Positions 1 to 13,032 of a stretch of 64,000 nt of DNA are shown one piece after another. The first letter of the stretch is position 1. Each line of letters opens with the position of its first letter. The notes beneath the pieces are model-generated. The model was not told where the DNA came from, ran no database searches, and saw only the letters and a program-made list of their open reading frames with translations. Origin of the DNA: Climacium dendroides (taxonomy: Eukaryota > Streptophyta > Bryopsida > Hypnales > Climaciaceae); contig OX467091.1 in the NCBI GenBank assembly GCA_950106755.1, forward strand, positions 9,751,538 through 9,815,537, given 5' to 3'. The translations under genes were made by a program, and so were the position numbers.

Positions 1-2123
1 AGCAAGAAGGAGTTGTCATCACCAATCCCCATTGGTTTTGCCACCACATTATTTGAGAATTCCTACATTAATGTACAATTGGAGATTCCGAATTGGAGAT
101 GTTTTGGCCAATGGGATCATTTCCATAGAACACATGAAGCGTTTGATTTTGAATCTTGTGGGAGGTCAAGGAGACTTCGAGAAGCAATCTAATGACATCT
201 TGGGTATGATGATCAAACTACACATTTGCATAAGCAAGATGCTAGTAGCATTATGATACCATCGACTTTGGAAGACAAACACAAAAGTTTGAGTTGGTCC
301 CCCAATGATGAAGCCACAAGTTTGAAGTATGTTGGGAAAAAATTGGCTTGCCAAGATGATATTCAAACCATGTTGACTCCTGGATTTTTTACCCGACTAC
401 AGGTATTGTTTTAGATTTATCCTAGTAAAATTCAAGTTTGGTGGACTTCCATGTTTTTATTTGATTTACAAGATTATTGTAATTGAATTTCCCACATCAC
501 AATAACCCAATTACCATACAAGAAAATTTGTATTCTACAAATTTGAATGTTTTGTGGATTGGTATGAGTTTTTCATTTTGATTGACAATTTGATATACGA
601 TTATACTTATTTGATTCATTTATATTATTATTTTGATGTAAGATGAATCAAATACAATTGAATAGAATTGAGGTTTACAATCACTTTTGATTAGATGATA
701 TGATATGTTCCTCATTTATTGATGTATTGTGTAGGTTTCTTTTTTCACAAAGCGCCAAAGCAAGAATGCCCAAGATACTTATGAGGTGTTTCGAGATATT
801 ACCAAGTTCATAACTGATGGCATTGAGGTCATTATTCAATTTCATCAAGGGGACATCGACATCCTTCTACGATCCCATCAAAGTCAAGATAAAATGTTGG
901 GATATCTTGAAAACGGGATTGTCATGCACATTAAACTTCTCCAAGAAGATCCCACACTAGGTTGTGTTGGAGTTCGCCTTATTGAATACATTTTGCGCCC
1001 TGCGTATGTAAGGAGGTTGATTCATGCGAAGGACCGCAAAAACCAATGTGTTCAAGTGAAAGACTTAGAAGCAGAGGTTATAAAGATTGGTATAGCTGCT
1101 ACATACAATTGGAAGTCATGTGAAGGTTTGGACATTAGCTCCAACCAGGTGAGTGCTTTATTGGGAGATTCGACATGGAAAGATCTTTTAGAAAGGCGAT
1201 CACATGACCTACAAGAGTGTCATAAGAAAATCCAATCTTTCGGAACTATGGCCCAAAATGATCAATCCAACCTCAACATTGTTAAGGATCATTATTTGAC
1301 CACTTCAATTTGGCAAATGCCTTGGAGATTTGTATTTGGACATTTGGATGCGAAGTTAGATGACATGAGAAGGGAACATCGTGAACATCACAAAGAGACA
1401 ATGTCAAAATTAGACAATATTGTGCATTTGATACAAAACCTAGAGCATGGCATTCAAAACATGCAAGGGCAATTATTGTTCTAGGTGTGTTCAAAGATTG
1501 ATGACTTGATGGCATTCTCTGTTGAGATGCAAAAGTCACAAATCCCCAAGTTGGCCTATCTTTGTGAATATGGGAAAAGAAAGCTTTTGATACAATTGGT
1601 GCCTGACCTCGATAAAGTCCAACTTCACCTCATGTGTGAAAGTATCTATGGATTCCATGAGGTGACAAATCAAGAAGGTTGTGTGGTCCATTTTGGAACA
1701 GATCACACAAGGAGATTTCTTGCAATGGTAGCTTGGGGATTGAAGATTGCCACAATATTGACAAAGATTGGTGCCCATGTTGCTTGTGGGATGGGTGCCA
1801 TGGTACCTGATGTTAGTGATGGAGGCACTTTTGCAACCTTGATTCTTGACACACCTGGTTTTTTGGATTATCAACTCCCTCTTGCAACTTTGGAATCATT
1901 GCCAGATGGTGTCAAGAAGCATTCAAGGATCTCAATGGACGACCAATCTGAAGCACAAAGGTGGTTGCAAGAGTTTTTGGAGCCCAAGTGTCATAACAAG
2001 AGAGACTTCTATGAAAAGTTTAGATTGAAGAAGGTTCAATATACAAACGCCAAGGGATCTATAGTTTGGATTTGTGATAAATGTAGTTTAGTTCATCAGA
2101 ATGAAATTGATGAATTCAAGTAA
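1..2123 (+). pseudogene. ROCO (LRR-Roc-COR, TORNADO1-like) copy A, 3' part, decayed
   Basis: The window opens inside what is exon 2 of copy B, so only the COR region and C-terminus are seen. Exon 2 remnant is 1-402, intron 403-734 (GT...AG), exon 3 735-2123; both splice sites match copy B. Against copy B the exon 2 part has a TGA just after the HHII residues (near 52-54), an in-frame TAA about 15 bases later, a one-base deletion near 105 and another near 230. Exon 3 has an in-frame TAG at 1482-1484, where B reads Asp, and lacks about 12 residues of a coiled-coil repeat. Identity to B is otherwise very high, so the loss of function is recent. A functional protein is excluded unless the assembly is wrong. 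Confidence 0.85.
735..2123 (+). pseudogene. Copy A exon 3 (COR C-terminus plus tail)
   Basis: The exon starts after TGTAG at 731-734 and reads VSFFTK..., in the same phase as copy B. It stays open to 1481, is broken by TAG at 1482-1484, and is open again from 1485 to the native stop at 2121-2123. The stretch before the break is a short Lys/Glu-rich coiled coil (MRREHREHHKETMSKLDN). Confidence 0.85.
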
Positions 2124-3812
2124 ATACATTTGGAGCTTTAGATCAAGTCATTGCCTTTCTATGGTTGCCTATTATCATCTAGAGAATACAAATTGTCTTT
2201 GTAGGTGTTCACAACTAAGAGTAGTCATTATTGATTTTCTTGTATGATAACTTGAATTGTAATTTTATAGGCCATGTTTTGAAAGTCAAAGCCCACACTA
2301 TTGTTAATTATTTGAAGTTCTAAAATATTGTGGTGTTTTGAGATCCAAATTTGCTTCAAAATACTTGTATCCAAAGCAAGGCAATAATGTCCATCTATAT
2401 TTGTTTTCTAATAACTTTGACCATGGGATGTATGCTCAAGTGCATCTTTCAAAAATTTTAGAGTCTCAATCCCCACCAATTGTAAATTCGATGTGGCTCA
2501 TCCTAAAAATTGAAGTTGTTTGTTTCTAGTCCTTTTCAAAGGTGAAATTTTGCCTTTCATCTTTTTTAGAAGGAGCATGTATGCCTAAAACTTATGCAAT
2601 TTACCCAACATATTGGAAAATGGATTGAGAATACATTTGAAAAAAATTCAACCACAAACAATTTCATATTCATCTTCAAGACAATCATAAAATAGAAAAT
2701 GTTACCAAATCAAAGCAAAAACTATGTCAATTATGTGATACTAGATCCAAGAAATAACTACATCAAATATGACTTTTACAAGAAATTGACAATTGTTAAT
2801 TTCAATGGTGAAAATATTCTTGTGAATAGTTGCTATCTAAGTATCTTTAAAAAAAATTGTTTAAAAATTTTCAAAATTGAGTTCAAAGACAACTTAATAT
2901 GGTTTTTAAACCTTAGTTGCCTACAAAATAAAAAATTTACAACTTTCACTTCAATATTTCAATTAGATTTGAATGATTCAAATGTTTTTGAGTAGATAGG
3001 AAGCTATCGAGTCCAACAAAGTTAATTCACCGTGTTTTTTGAATATTGCCCCATTTGTTGCCAAAATCAACATTGAAATGGAAAAAAAAACTTCTAACTT
3101 TTTTGATATTTCTTGGAATGACAAGAAGTAAAGCTTTACACATGGATTATGATGATAAGCACTCATCCTAAAACTTTTTGCTAAATTTCCAAATTGTCAA
3201 GTCAATATAGCCTTTCCAAGGTCTAAAACCTCCAAAGTAGTCTCTTGCTGGTCTTTTAGGGAATTTAAACATATTCGATTTTCAGAGTAATGTTTTGTCA
3301 CATGAAATCATATATAAGTATTTGTTATTGATGAATGCAAGAATTATCTATTAGTTACATATGGTTAAAACCTTTCAAAATTGGAAAAAAGAATAATTTG
3401 ATAGTAGTGAACAAGATCCTATGATGAGATTTTCAAAACAGTGAATTCCAATATAACAATTTGGAGGTGATTTTTGAGGTAGGAATACCTTGGGCCTTCA
3501 ATGCTTCAAATCATGCGGTACATTTTACCTCTTGGTCTAGAATATGCATTAATCTTTGAAGTCCATAGTGTCAATTTGAGGATTTGGGCAGAAATCTATA
3601 ATGTCATTATTAGGGTGATTATTTGAATTTTTTTATTAAAGTATAAAAACAAAATGAATTTCTGGGACTATAAACTTTATTTCAATGAATCCTTGGGAAC
3701 AAAAATTATGCCATTTAAACCAAAAAAATGTAGTCAATCTTGAACAATAGATGAAAATCTAAAAATAATTTTATTAAGATTAGGTTTTTACAATTTTTAT
3801 TTTTGTTCTATA
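2124..3812. repeat. Downstream flank shared with ROCO copy B
   Basis: This stretch is closely similar to 45240-46935 behind copy B. The match ends abruptly after TTCTATAA in both. It is AT-rich 3' flank. The only frame worth naming is 2699-2995 (98 codons), also open in the B copy at 45824-46120. Confidence 0.8.
2699..2995 (+). other. Small frame open in both duplicated downstream flanks
   Basis: A 98-codon frame of AT-rich composition (Lys, Asn, Ile, Phe). Its counterpart at 45824-46120 is open over the same length. I recognise no family, and its initiation codon differs in context between copies. A degraded third version lies near 11170-11335 with stops. Retention by recent duplication explains it as well as coding does. 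Confidence 0.15.
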
Positions 3813-6800
3813 ATGATCAAAGATGTGCAAGTTATGGAGCATCTTATTTTGCAAGATATCATAGTATTTTCTAGGAAAAAACAACATATTGGATTTGTTT
3901 AGAACTCCATTCTTACAATTAAAAAATGAGTTTCTAGAAAATTTACTTTATTTGCTAGAATAATCTCACTTTGATTCCATCTCATCTTACAATTTAGTTG
4001 TTTTTTCTATCTCCTAACTATTTATTTGTACATGGAAAGCTTTAAAATAATCCTATAATTATAATCAATGAGATGGAAGTTATGACGAGTTCTATTTTAC
4101 AGGTAGGAATGGAGTTTCTTCTCAAAAATAAAGTTAGAAGTTCATTTTGAACTCATTTTTCAATGAATCTAAGAAAGAATAACAATTTAAAATGCAAATT
4201 GCTTGTTACAACATTATTACCATTGAAATTGATATTTTCAAATCCATGTGTAATCAAAATATTAACAATTTAGTGTTTTCCAATATTTTGTACCTCCTTC
4301 TATTTCAAAGCTTTTGCAATAATTAATATGAAATTTTTTTTGGTGATTACTTTTATGCATATTCAGTGCTCATTTCTTTCAAAAAAGTTAGAGAAAAATA
4401 AGTATGTTGCCAAATTTGTCATACATGCCATAATGTTAAAGAAATGGGCCAAATGGCCAAATATAACAAAAAGATAAAACCTCATGGTTTGAAAGAGTTG
4501 TTTCATCACTGTGATAGCTAAGATCGTGCAACTTAATGGTCAAATTTTTCAAAAAAAACTCCATGCATCCCTTTATTAGTTTAGTGCAATTTAGTTTGGT
4601 GAAATTTCCGAAAAATGGCTTCTTCTTTTCATTTCCTTCAATGCAGTAGAAAGTAATAGTTTACGGCACTTTCTAGGATAATTTAATCATAGAGATTTAG
4701 GGATTGATTTAATTAGCTTAGACTAAAATATCGTTGTGGTGGACCAATTTTTATGAAAATAAACTTTTGAAGTGACACTAACTTTGTACCCTTTCTAATA
4801 GGAAAAATTAGTGTTATCAATAAGTGTCCCATAAATATTTAATAAGGTTCTAAATTAGTTATTGTAGGGATGGGAAGTAAAGAAAACTTTGCAAGAATGA
4901 AGAGCTTGTGACTAGCTGCTAAAGGACCAAGTTGTATGTTTTGGCAACATAGAAATTTTGGGTAGCTCATAATGAATGAATTTTTTGTTTTTTGTCTTTG
5001 AAATTTTCACAAAACATGTCATCAAGGAGTAGCTTTGAAGCCCCAAAAATTTCATATCTCTTGACTACATGGTTAAAAAGTAATTGTATGATATGTAGTT
5101 TTTTTCTCAACTCGGGTAACTTGAGCAATTAAGAAGTATTCATTTTTATAGAAATAGAAATTTGAATTTGATTTATTAATTAATATATGTGGAGAGCTAT
5201 GAATCATTCCGTTTTGACCAACCAAATGAAAGTTATGAGGAGTTATAGTTTATAGAATCTCTATTCTAAACTAAATTTTGAAGTTGTTTATTTAATTCAA
5301 TTTTTGATAATTAAAAACCAAATTAAATCAATAAATCATAGGATTTAGATTGTTTGTTACATCATTACAACCATTGGCATTGGCATTGGCATTTTTCAAT
5401 TCTATGACACAATTCATAAGCCGTACAAAACTATTTGTCCCCTTAGAGGATAATTTGGGTCCAAGTGGGTTCCAGTGGTCTTAATTTGTAGTGAATGTTT
5501 TTGAAACTTTTTGAGAATGTGTTGTTTTACAAGAGTTTCATGGATATGTAATTTATCTTTCAGTTGGTGCTTGGGAGAAAAAACTATGGTACAATAAGTC
5601 AAAAATGAAGGTTAATGGGTAGCATAAAAAAATCAGAAAAAGTCAAAATATATGTTTTTTAAATTCCTAAAATTCCATATTTTTGTCTATATTTGAAGCT
5701 TTGATACATTCTATTTGCACTAGTGATGAGAAAGGTATGAACAATCTTATTATTTGGGGGCGATCTAAGCATCTTATTGAAAAAATAACTTAAAGGATTC
5801 ATTTGGATGCAAATATCTTGCAATCTATGAGGTCAAATTTTAATAAAATTTTTACATGTTCTCAAACAAGTTAAGTACAAAAGCCTATGGTTAGATTTTG
5901 GAAAAAGGGTTTCTTTTGGTTTTCTTAGATGACTACAATAGAAGTAGCAATTTTGAGAGTTTTTTTTGACAAAAAACACCCTAAGGGCTTTAGGGATTAA
6001 CAATTTAGTATTTTGAATCATTGTCTATTTTTTTCTCCTTACTATTTTCTTCCTATATGTTTGTAGCCAACTTGCCTTCAAGAATGAATCCAAAGAAGCA
6101 CCACTATTTTGGACTTTTCTATATACAAATGTGACCATGTAAACAGCCACTTGGTTTTTTGAAGGGCTGAAAAAAGGGGGTTTGTCACTTCAAATGCTTA
6201 TATCTTGTAATTGATCTACACAATTGAAATACCAAAAAGAATTTCTTCATCTTCTCAAACAAGCATACTACAAAGTCCTACAAATGAATGTGACCAAAAA
6301 TGTGCTTTTCCTAAATCTTTGTATTTGTTCTAGGAATGATGATTTTAGAGAGTTTTTGGCAAAAACATAGTCAAGGAACTTCAAAGGCTAGATTCTAGTC
6401 AAGCACTAATTTATTTGCTATAAAAGATTTAGATCCACAACCTCTCTCCTATAAAAATGTTGTACAAAATGAACATTTTATGAAACATATCTTGATTCTT
6501 GTGTAGATTAGCGTTATTATTTGCCAATGAATGTTCTTCTTTTGTTGAAGCTTTGCAAAAAAGTATCAAGGACATGTACCCTTCTACAACTTGGATAGCT
6601 TCTCTTTACTGCATTAGACTTTGAAGAGGTCAGACCCTCTTTCAATGATAGGTATATCCACCTAGGATCATAGGGTGGGACTGCACAAACCTTGTGAAGC
6701 TTCTTGAAACCTTCAAGTGACTCTTTTAGACCAAATGTATGTCTTCTTGGAACCTCCTAGTAACCCTTGGGAATTCATAGTGCCTGCTCAACTTCTTTAC

Positions 6801-8462
6801 AAAAATTTCAAGATATAATGATAGTATATATTAGAGGTATTGTTGTTGAGATTTGTATAACATTCCTAAGAAACGCCTTTGAATTCTTTGTTTTGCAAAC
6901 TTTTGTTATCCTTGGTAGTTAAGGGATTTGATGGAAAGATTGATATAGGTATTACATGCCTTTGGTCTTCTTGGATATATTGGCGTGGATTTGGGGAAAA
7001 GCTTATAGATATTATTGTTTAGAATTTCAAAAATGTTTTAGAGTTCTTTAGGTCTTCCATTTGTAAGATAGAGGGACATATTTCCATTTATTATATTGAT
7101 TGTTACTTCTAAATAGCATTCATACTTTTCAACATCATTTTTCACCTAATTAGAATAGTCTAAGAAGCTATTGATGGACATTGTTGAATGTTCAAGGAAG
7201 TTATCTTGTATAAAACATTGATGGATTCATAGTTTTTTACAAATGTATAGAGCAGTACTTTGATAGCATGTTTTATAATTGATTTCATTTTTCATTATGA
7301 ATCTCTAAAGGGTTTAGATTAATTTGAAGATGAGAGCTGGACTGCTTATTGTCAAAAGTATGAATTGTGTTCCCATAGAAATTCCAACCTCATTTCGTCA
7401 TCATACAATAACTTCTTCCAAAATCCTTTAAAATATAAAAAGTTGATAAATGAACCTTAACTTCATCTCCAAAAATCCATTTGTGATTCTGAGCCTCCAA
7501 AAGACAAGTTGTAGACGTAATTTAGAAAAAGAATGTTTGAAAATGTCAACAAAAGTATCCCTTCTAACCCCTGTCTAAAATTTATCTATAATTTATGATT
7601 AGAGGCTCAAAATATCAGGCAAATTTTTAGGAATGAAATTTTTCTTGATTTTATATATTAATTTAGTTCAATTTTCTCAATTTTTGAAATATTTTTCTAT
7701 TGCCTAAATAAAGTCGAAAATTCTACTATGGACGTAATCCTTGCTTGAATTTTGACATGATAATGAGTGGTTTAGCTTTTATTAATATTACATTTTTTAC
7801 TTGTATTTTTACACCTACTTTAACCCCTAAATTCCCACTTTGAATGCTAATATCTTTCAATCTATACAGCCAAAACCACTCAAAACTACCACTTCTACTA
7901 CAATCACCTACAAAATATTTTTTTGGAATCTAACAATAGGATCTTGTTCTACACTTGTCTTAGATCATGTAGTAATTTTTTTTGTGATTTTTGACCATAT
8001 AGATTGAAAGATATTAGCATTCAAATTGAAAGAAAAATATTTCTTTCAAGAAGTCGCTAGGATTGCCAGCAAAACAAGAAGTTCTATAACTTTTTATATC
8101 ATTAATCCAAATGGAATGAATCAAAGCTTCCCGTTTACCAAAAAAATATAATGTACAAGAAAAAAATAATAATAATTTTATTTCAATTTTTTGTGGATTT
8201 TTTCTGTTGCCTGGTCTCCCCCATTTTGAGGTTATTGTGGCATAACTTTTGCTCCCATGCACCGATTAAAATAAAATTATATTCCTAAAAAAGCTCTTAA
8301 ATTTTTCTATCTTATGAAAAAGTTTCAAAAAGTTTCAATAAAAATTGAGATCATAGGAGCCTACCCAAAATAGATCCTAAAATATACATTTGTATAGGAT
8401 GAAGATATTATAGATTAGTTGCCAAGTATAATTTTTTTTCTTGACTTAAATCTTGAATTTTG

Positions 8463-8810
8463 GAGCAATATATTCTAAAGTGTTGAATCCTAATTTTTCA
8501 CTTTAATTAAATGTTTGGCACCAAAGTGCGAAACCTTATAAGCATGGTATATTTTTTGTCCCAACCCCTCAAACATTGTAACATACTACTTTGAGAGACT
8601 ATAAAAACAAAAAATTGTTGTCATGTAAGACATGCATTATGGCCCGCATCTCACATACTCAAAAACCCCCACAATGGGTCATTTACTGGGTAACCACAAT
8701 GAGTCATTTGGAAGAATATATTTTAAAGTGCTGAATCCTATTTTTTCACTTTAATTAAAGGTTTGGCACCAAAGTGCCAAACCTTATAAGCATGGTATAA
8801 TTTTTTTTAT
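8463..8810. repeat. Local direct repeat pair with a short hairpin
   Basis: 8463-8557 and 8711-8810 are near-identical, with a shared core around TTTGGCACCAAAGTGC. The second copy forms a perfect 10-bp stem with a 4-base loop at 8760-8783; the first copy has one mismatch in the stem. Confidence 0.75.
8617..8712. repeat. Repeat copy 1 of a 95-bp direct repeat
   Basis: It matches 10408-10506 closely; both begin near GTCATGTAAGACATGCATTA and end in CACAATG(A/G)(A/G)TCATTTG. The preceding 8550-8612 is separately repeated at 9145-9210, so the area is a patchwork of small duplications. Confidence 0.75.
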
Positions 8811-10407
8811 AACTAATCCAACAAATGCAAATGTTCTTTTCATGAAAAATTTAACAATACATTAAAAAAAATAGTTTCGATTTACATATTGGAAAATCTT
8901 GCATTTGTATTACACCATGTTGATCACTTTATAGATTTAGCTAGCAATATCAAAATTGAAGTAATAAAACATAAATTATATTTTTGGTGAATTTTCAAAG
9001 TTTTATACTTCTAAAATGATTTAGCCAAAGTCTACAAAGATTTTTTACATTTCTTTGTACTTATACTTTTTGAAAATCACACTAAACATCTTTTCTTTTA
9101 ATATACCCCCCAAAATGTTGAAGAAATCTTATATTATAACACATCTATATTTTGTCCCAAACCCTCAAACATTGGAACATACTACTTTGAGAGACTATAA
9201 AAAATAAAAAATCCCCCCCCTAAAGTATTGACTTTAAACAAGCGAACAATTCTAATGCAAAGGCAAAAAATGGTTGAATTGTCAATTTGGAAGTCAACAA
9301 GAATTACCAACATTCTATTCTTCTAGGTATAGGTTAGTCTCTTTAATGTCAAGGAGTATTACCAACATTTTATTATTTCAATTATAGCTTAGTCTCATCA
9401 ATTATGTCAAGGTGTATTACCAACATCCTATAATTTTAATTATTGGTTAGTTTCTAAATCTCAACAACTATAGTCTATAGATTTAAAAATATAGAATATT
9501 GGTTAACCATCATTCACAATCTTTGCCAATACCACTAGTTCTAAAACCATGTCACAATTCAATTGGACTTTAAAAAAATAGCTCATTGCAATGTTGGCCC
9601 CCTAGATACTAATATTGCTTTAAATACATGTATTACCTTACCTTTTACAATCAACCAATACTTTCTACAATTTGAAACCATTAATTAGCGTACTTAGTGG
9701 TTAGCAAAAAAATTCTTTTAAAAATAAAAATTACTGTTAAATGCACGTGTCAAGAGATAAAGTAAAATAGCTTCAAAATAGTTTAAAGCATAATTATTAT
9801 GAGTAAATTGCTTCAAAAGAGGGCATATCTACTTCTTTGTACAAAGACAATGAGCTTTACTAGGAGCACATTCAATATGCAACAAACTAACTTGTATACA
9901 ATGGCATTGTAGCTGCATTGTGGTAATTTAGAGGCCTGTAGCAACACTCATCTTTAACCCTTAAACAATGAGCCAATCAACGTAGAAATCATCTTGTTTG
10001 CGTACCGTGGGAATAGTGGGCCTAAAATAATGCAAAAACACTCATTGGATGTCAAACTACTAAGGTAAACTAGCCCATTGTGGGCAAAATGAGGAGTTTG
10101 ACATCATCTTGTTGCTGAAATTTTTCAATATTTTTCCCACATTAGTACAAGTGTGAGAAACAGCAAATGCAATTGAAATTAAATTTTTTTTGACAAAGTA
10201 TGAATTCACTAGGAATTTTTGAAGTATTCATCCCAAAAGAGTTTGTAGACTACCTTAAAACCAACAAAACTTGAATCTATAATGCTCATTTCACTACCTA
10301 ATGCTGTCAAAATATTTTCTATTATGGAAGGCCAAAATAGTCAATTTTTACAATGAACTTCACATTTATAAATCAAAAGTTCCTAATGAGGTCAATGTTC
10401 ACTCCAT

Positions 10408-10506
10408 TGCTGTCATGTAAGACATGCATTATGGCCCACATCTCACATACTGAAAAAACCTCCACAATGAGTCATTTCCTAGGTGACCACAATGGATCAT
10501 TTGACC
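10408..10506. repeat. Repeat copy 2 of the 95-bp direct repeat
   Basis: Partner of 8617-8712, about 1.8 kb away in the same orientation. Confidence 0.75.
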
Positions 10507-11511
10507 ACAATGGGTTGTTTTACCTTATTCAAGACCTCCCCTTTTCATGCAAAATCTGAGAATGAATTGTTGTATTTATGTCCTATACTCAAAGATTCTC
10601 TATCATTCATCGACTAGAAAATGGCCGCAACGTCGTTTATGGGTTAATAGTTTATTGAGTACCATTGCTATCTTTTTTGAAATTAAGATTTGAAAAAATT
10701 TGTGGCAAAGGAAGATGTGGAAGAATCACAACATTTTGAATACTTTGATTCCTCCTTGAATTAGCAAATTAACTCCTAAAGGGCCAACATGTTTAGAGGC
10801 CCAAAACCGCTTCAAAATACTTGTCTCCAAAGCAAGGGCAAAATCTTCATCAATATTCATATTTTAAAAAATCCAACCATAGGATCCTTTGATTAACTTG
10901 TTCAAGTACTTTATTCTAGGATTTTGGGATCAACATCTCCACCAATTGCAAGTTCAATGTGTCTAAACTACAAAACATAGACTTTTCTAGCCCCTCTAAA
11001 AGGTGAAGTTTTGTCTTTCAACCTTTTTAGAAAAAAAACACATATATGTCCTATAATTTGTGTAGTTCAGTGCATATGTTAGAAAATGGGTTGAAACATA
11101 TGCAAAAAATACTTTTATATTCAGCTTAAAAAAATTGTAAAGTGGAAGGTAAAACTAAATGAAAGAAAAAACTAATCTCCTAATAACTTTTACAAGAAAA
11201 TGAGAATTCTTAATCTTGATGGTAAGAATGTTCTAGTAAAAAATTGGTATCCTTTATTTTAACTTTTATTTGAAAAACTTCAAAATTGAATGCGAAAGTC
11301 AACTTTATATGGTTCAAATGTTTTTGAATAGGTATCAATCTATCTATACAATTCCAAATAAATAATCTTAAAAATATTAGAATATATTTTTTGCTACCCG
11401 GTTTGACATTAAAATCAAGAAAATCCTTTTAGTTTTTACAATATTTATCAAAATGACATGAAACAAAGCTTCATATGTACATTATCATGAAGAGTATCCA
11501 TTCTTTAACCC

Positions 11512-12090
11512 TGGAGTGCTCCGACATCCATTCTTTGGACGATGAAGAGATTCAGATTTTTGTTGAATGTCTCGTTCCTGCTTGGATGAAAGTCATCCTA
11601 ATTTTGGGTGATACTTGATCAAGTTCTTGTCTTATCTAATGGTTGGATTTGGTGTTACTAGAGTACATATTTTTCTAAAATTACAAATGTGGAAGTGTGT
11701 CAAGTGGTCAAATTGCATTGGCTCTAGTTCAAAACTAGATTTGCAAAAATGAGGTCATAGATGTAAAGAACACAAAAATTCCAAAAAATAATCATGTGAA
11801 GAGAACCTCATTTCAAATTCATTCCAACAGGTTTTGCTCAAAAAATGATAATATTTTGCTTGTAATTGAATTTAGAAGAAATTTAGAAATTTCCCTTTCC
11901 AAATGTATAGAAAATTATTGGTGATAGCATTGGTGCATCTAACCGTATGGATGGAATGTAAAACTCAAAATCTACAACTTTTCTTTGTATATCACTTCCA
12001 AAATATTCTTCCAAATTGTACTTGATGATGTTTTTTTTTTCCAAATCATCAATTTCAGAGAAGACTCTAGACATTTGGGGGTTAAGAAAA
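11512..12090. repeat. Dispersed repeat, copy 1
   Basis: About 570 bp similar to 32400-32975 in the same orientation; the copies share a long stretch around AAATGTGGAAGTGTGTCAAG. Both copies end at GGGGTTAAG. No coding capacity is visible. Confidence 0.75.
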
Positions 12091-12632
12091 GATTATGCAA
12101 GAAATTCAAATTATGAATCGAATAGAGGCTGACCAAGTTCTCAAAAAGCCTATAGTGGGCTCCTTGGTCCTTTCCAAGTTAAAATACGAGCAAGGTGGTT
12201 GCAGCACTCCACTCAAGAGCATTAGGATCGTTTCTGACTTAGTTTATTTAAAGAACCTTCAAAGCTTCCTAACTTTAATTTTGAATTCCCAACCAAAAAA
12301 GTCAATGCATTATGGCTTCTCAAACTTTTTGTTTTCTCATCAATGCCTTTCATTTCTGTTTTTTCATCAATGAATGCGTTTCATTTCTGTTTGATCGATG
12401 CCAATGAACACAAAGCTACTGAGTTGCTGTGAGTGTCAAAAAAAGGAGTTGATAAACTGACCGTGTCGTCGTTTCCTTGAAGGTGAGGCCTGAACGACTG
12501 TTGATCCTGATTGAAAGCTTAAGGTACATTCTCACTTGGCGTTTGGTAACAACATTTGAAAATTATAATACCTCTGACAAAGATGGGAAGGTACAGGTTG
12601 TATAAAAACATTTGTTTTCAATTGGTTTGGCA

Positions 12633-12635
12633 TAA
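12633..12635. repeat. Left target-site duplication TAA of the Harbinger element
   Basis: TAA precedes the terminal repeat GAGCATCCCCACC and is matched by TAA at 18024-18026. A 3-bp TWA duplication is characteristic of PIF/Harbinger. Confidence 0.85.
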
Positions 12636-12648
12636 GAGCATCCCCACC
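12636..12648 (+). repeat. Left terminal inverted repeat of Harbinger element
   Basis: GAGCATCCCCACC; one mismatch to the reverse complement of 18011-18023. Confidence 0.88.
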
Positions 12649-13032
12649 CCCACTCGCCCAACTTGGCCGGGGGAGGTTTGGGCGGGGCCGGGAGCCCAGG
12701 ACTGCCCCACTATGGCACTGGCCCTTTTTTTAAAAGCACAGGGCTCGCTCAAATACCTCTGGGGTACGTTAGGTGCCAATGAGCAAGGCTTTTTTTTGTG
12801 GAGCCCGGAGTTGACAAAGAGGTGAGCATTTTGCATTCAATTTCGTGTTGAAATTTTGTTTTGTGGAACCATAGCAGGGCGCGGTCGGGTAGCTATCGGA
12901 GGACGTAGAAACAGGCGGAATGCTCGGCAGGGTAGGCGTGGTAGAGAAGAAGGTGAAAATTTAGGGTTCGATGGAAGTCTGAGGACCCAATTTGGTACAA
13001 CAATTCCCAAAGAGAATGGAGGAAATGGAGGC

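Larger units (their letters stand above)
3813..9719. other. AT-rich intergenic DNA, no gene seen
   Basis: No credible coding frame. 4190-4385 matches 47505-47700 behind copy B. 4900-6390 and 7813-8380 resemble the interior of the TTAA-flanked repeat family described at 57901-58841; the 7813 copy keeps a left end reading TTAACCCCTAAA. 7280-7790 is a diverged copy of the sequence around 18250-19650. Confidence 0.6.
9720..12520. repeat. Eroded older copy of the ROCO-unit flanks
   Basis: Pieces of the flank normally found upstream of copies B and C recur here with strong divergence: about 9730-9850 resembles 35351-35430, 10660-10770 resembles 35585-35665, and 12165-12510 resembles 35670-36040. 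Between them, 10790-11510 resembles the downstream flank 2335-3180. No ROCO exon survives. This looks like an older tandem unit whose gene was lost. Confidence 0.6.
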
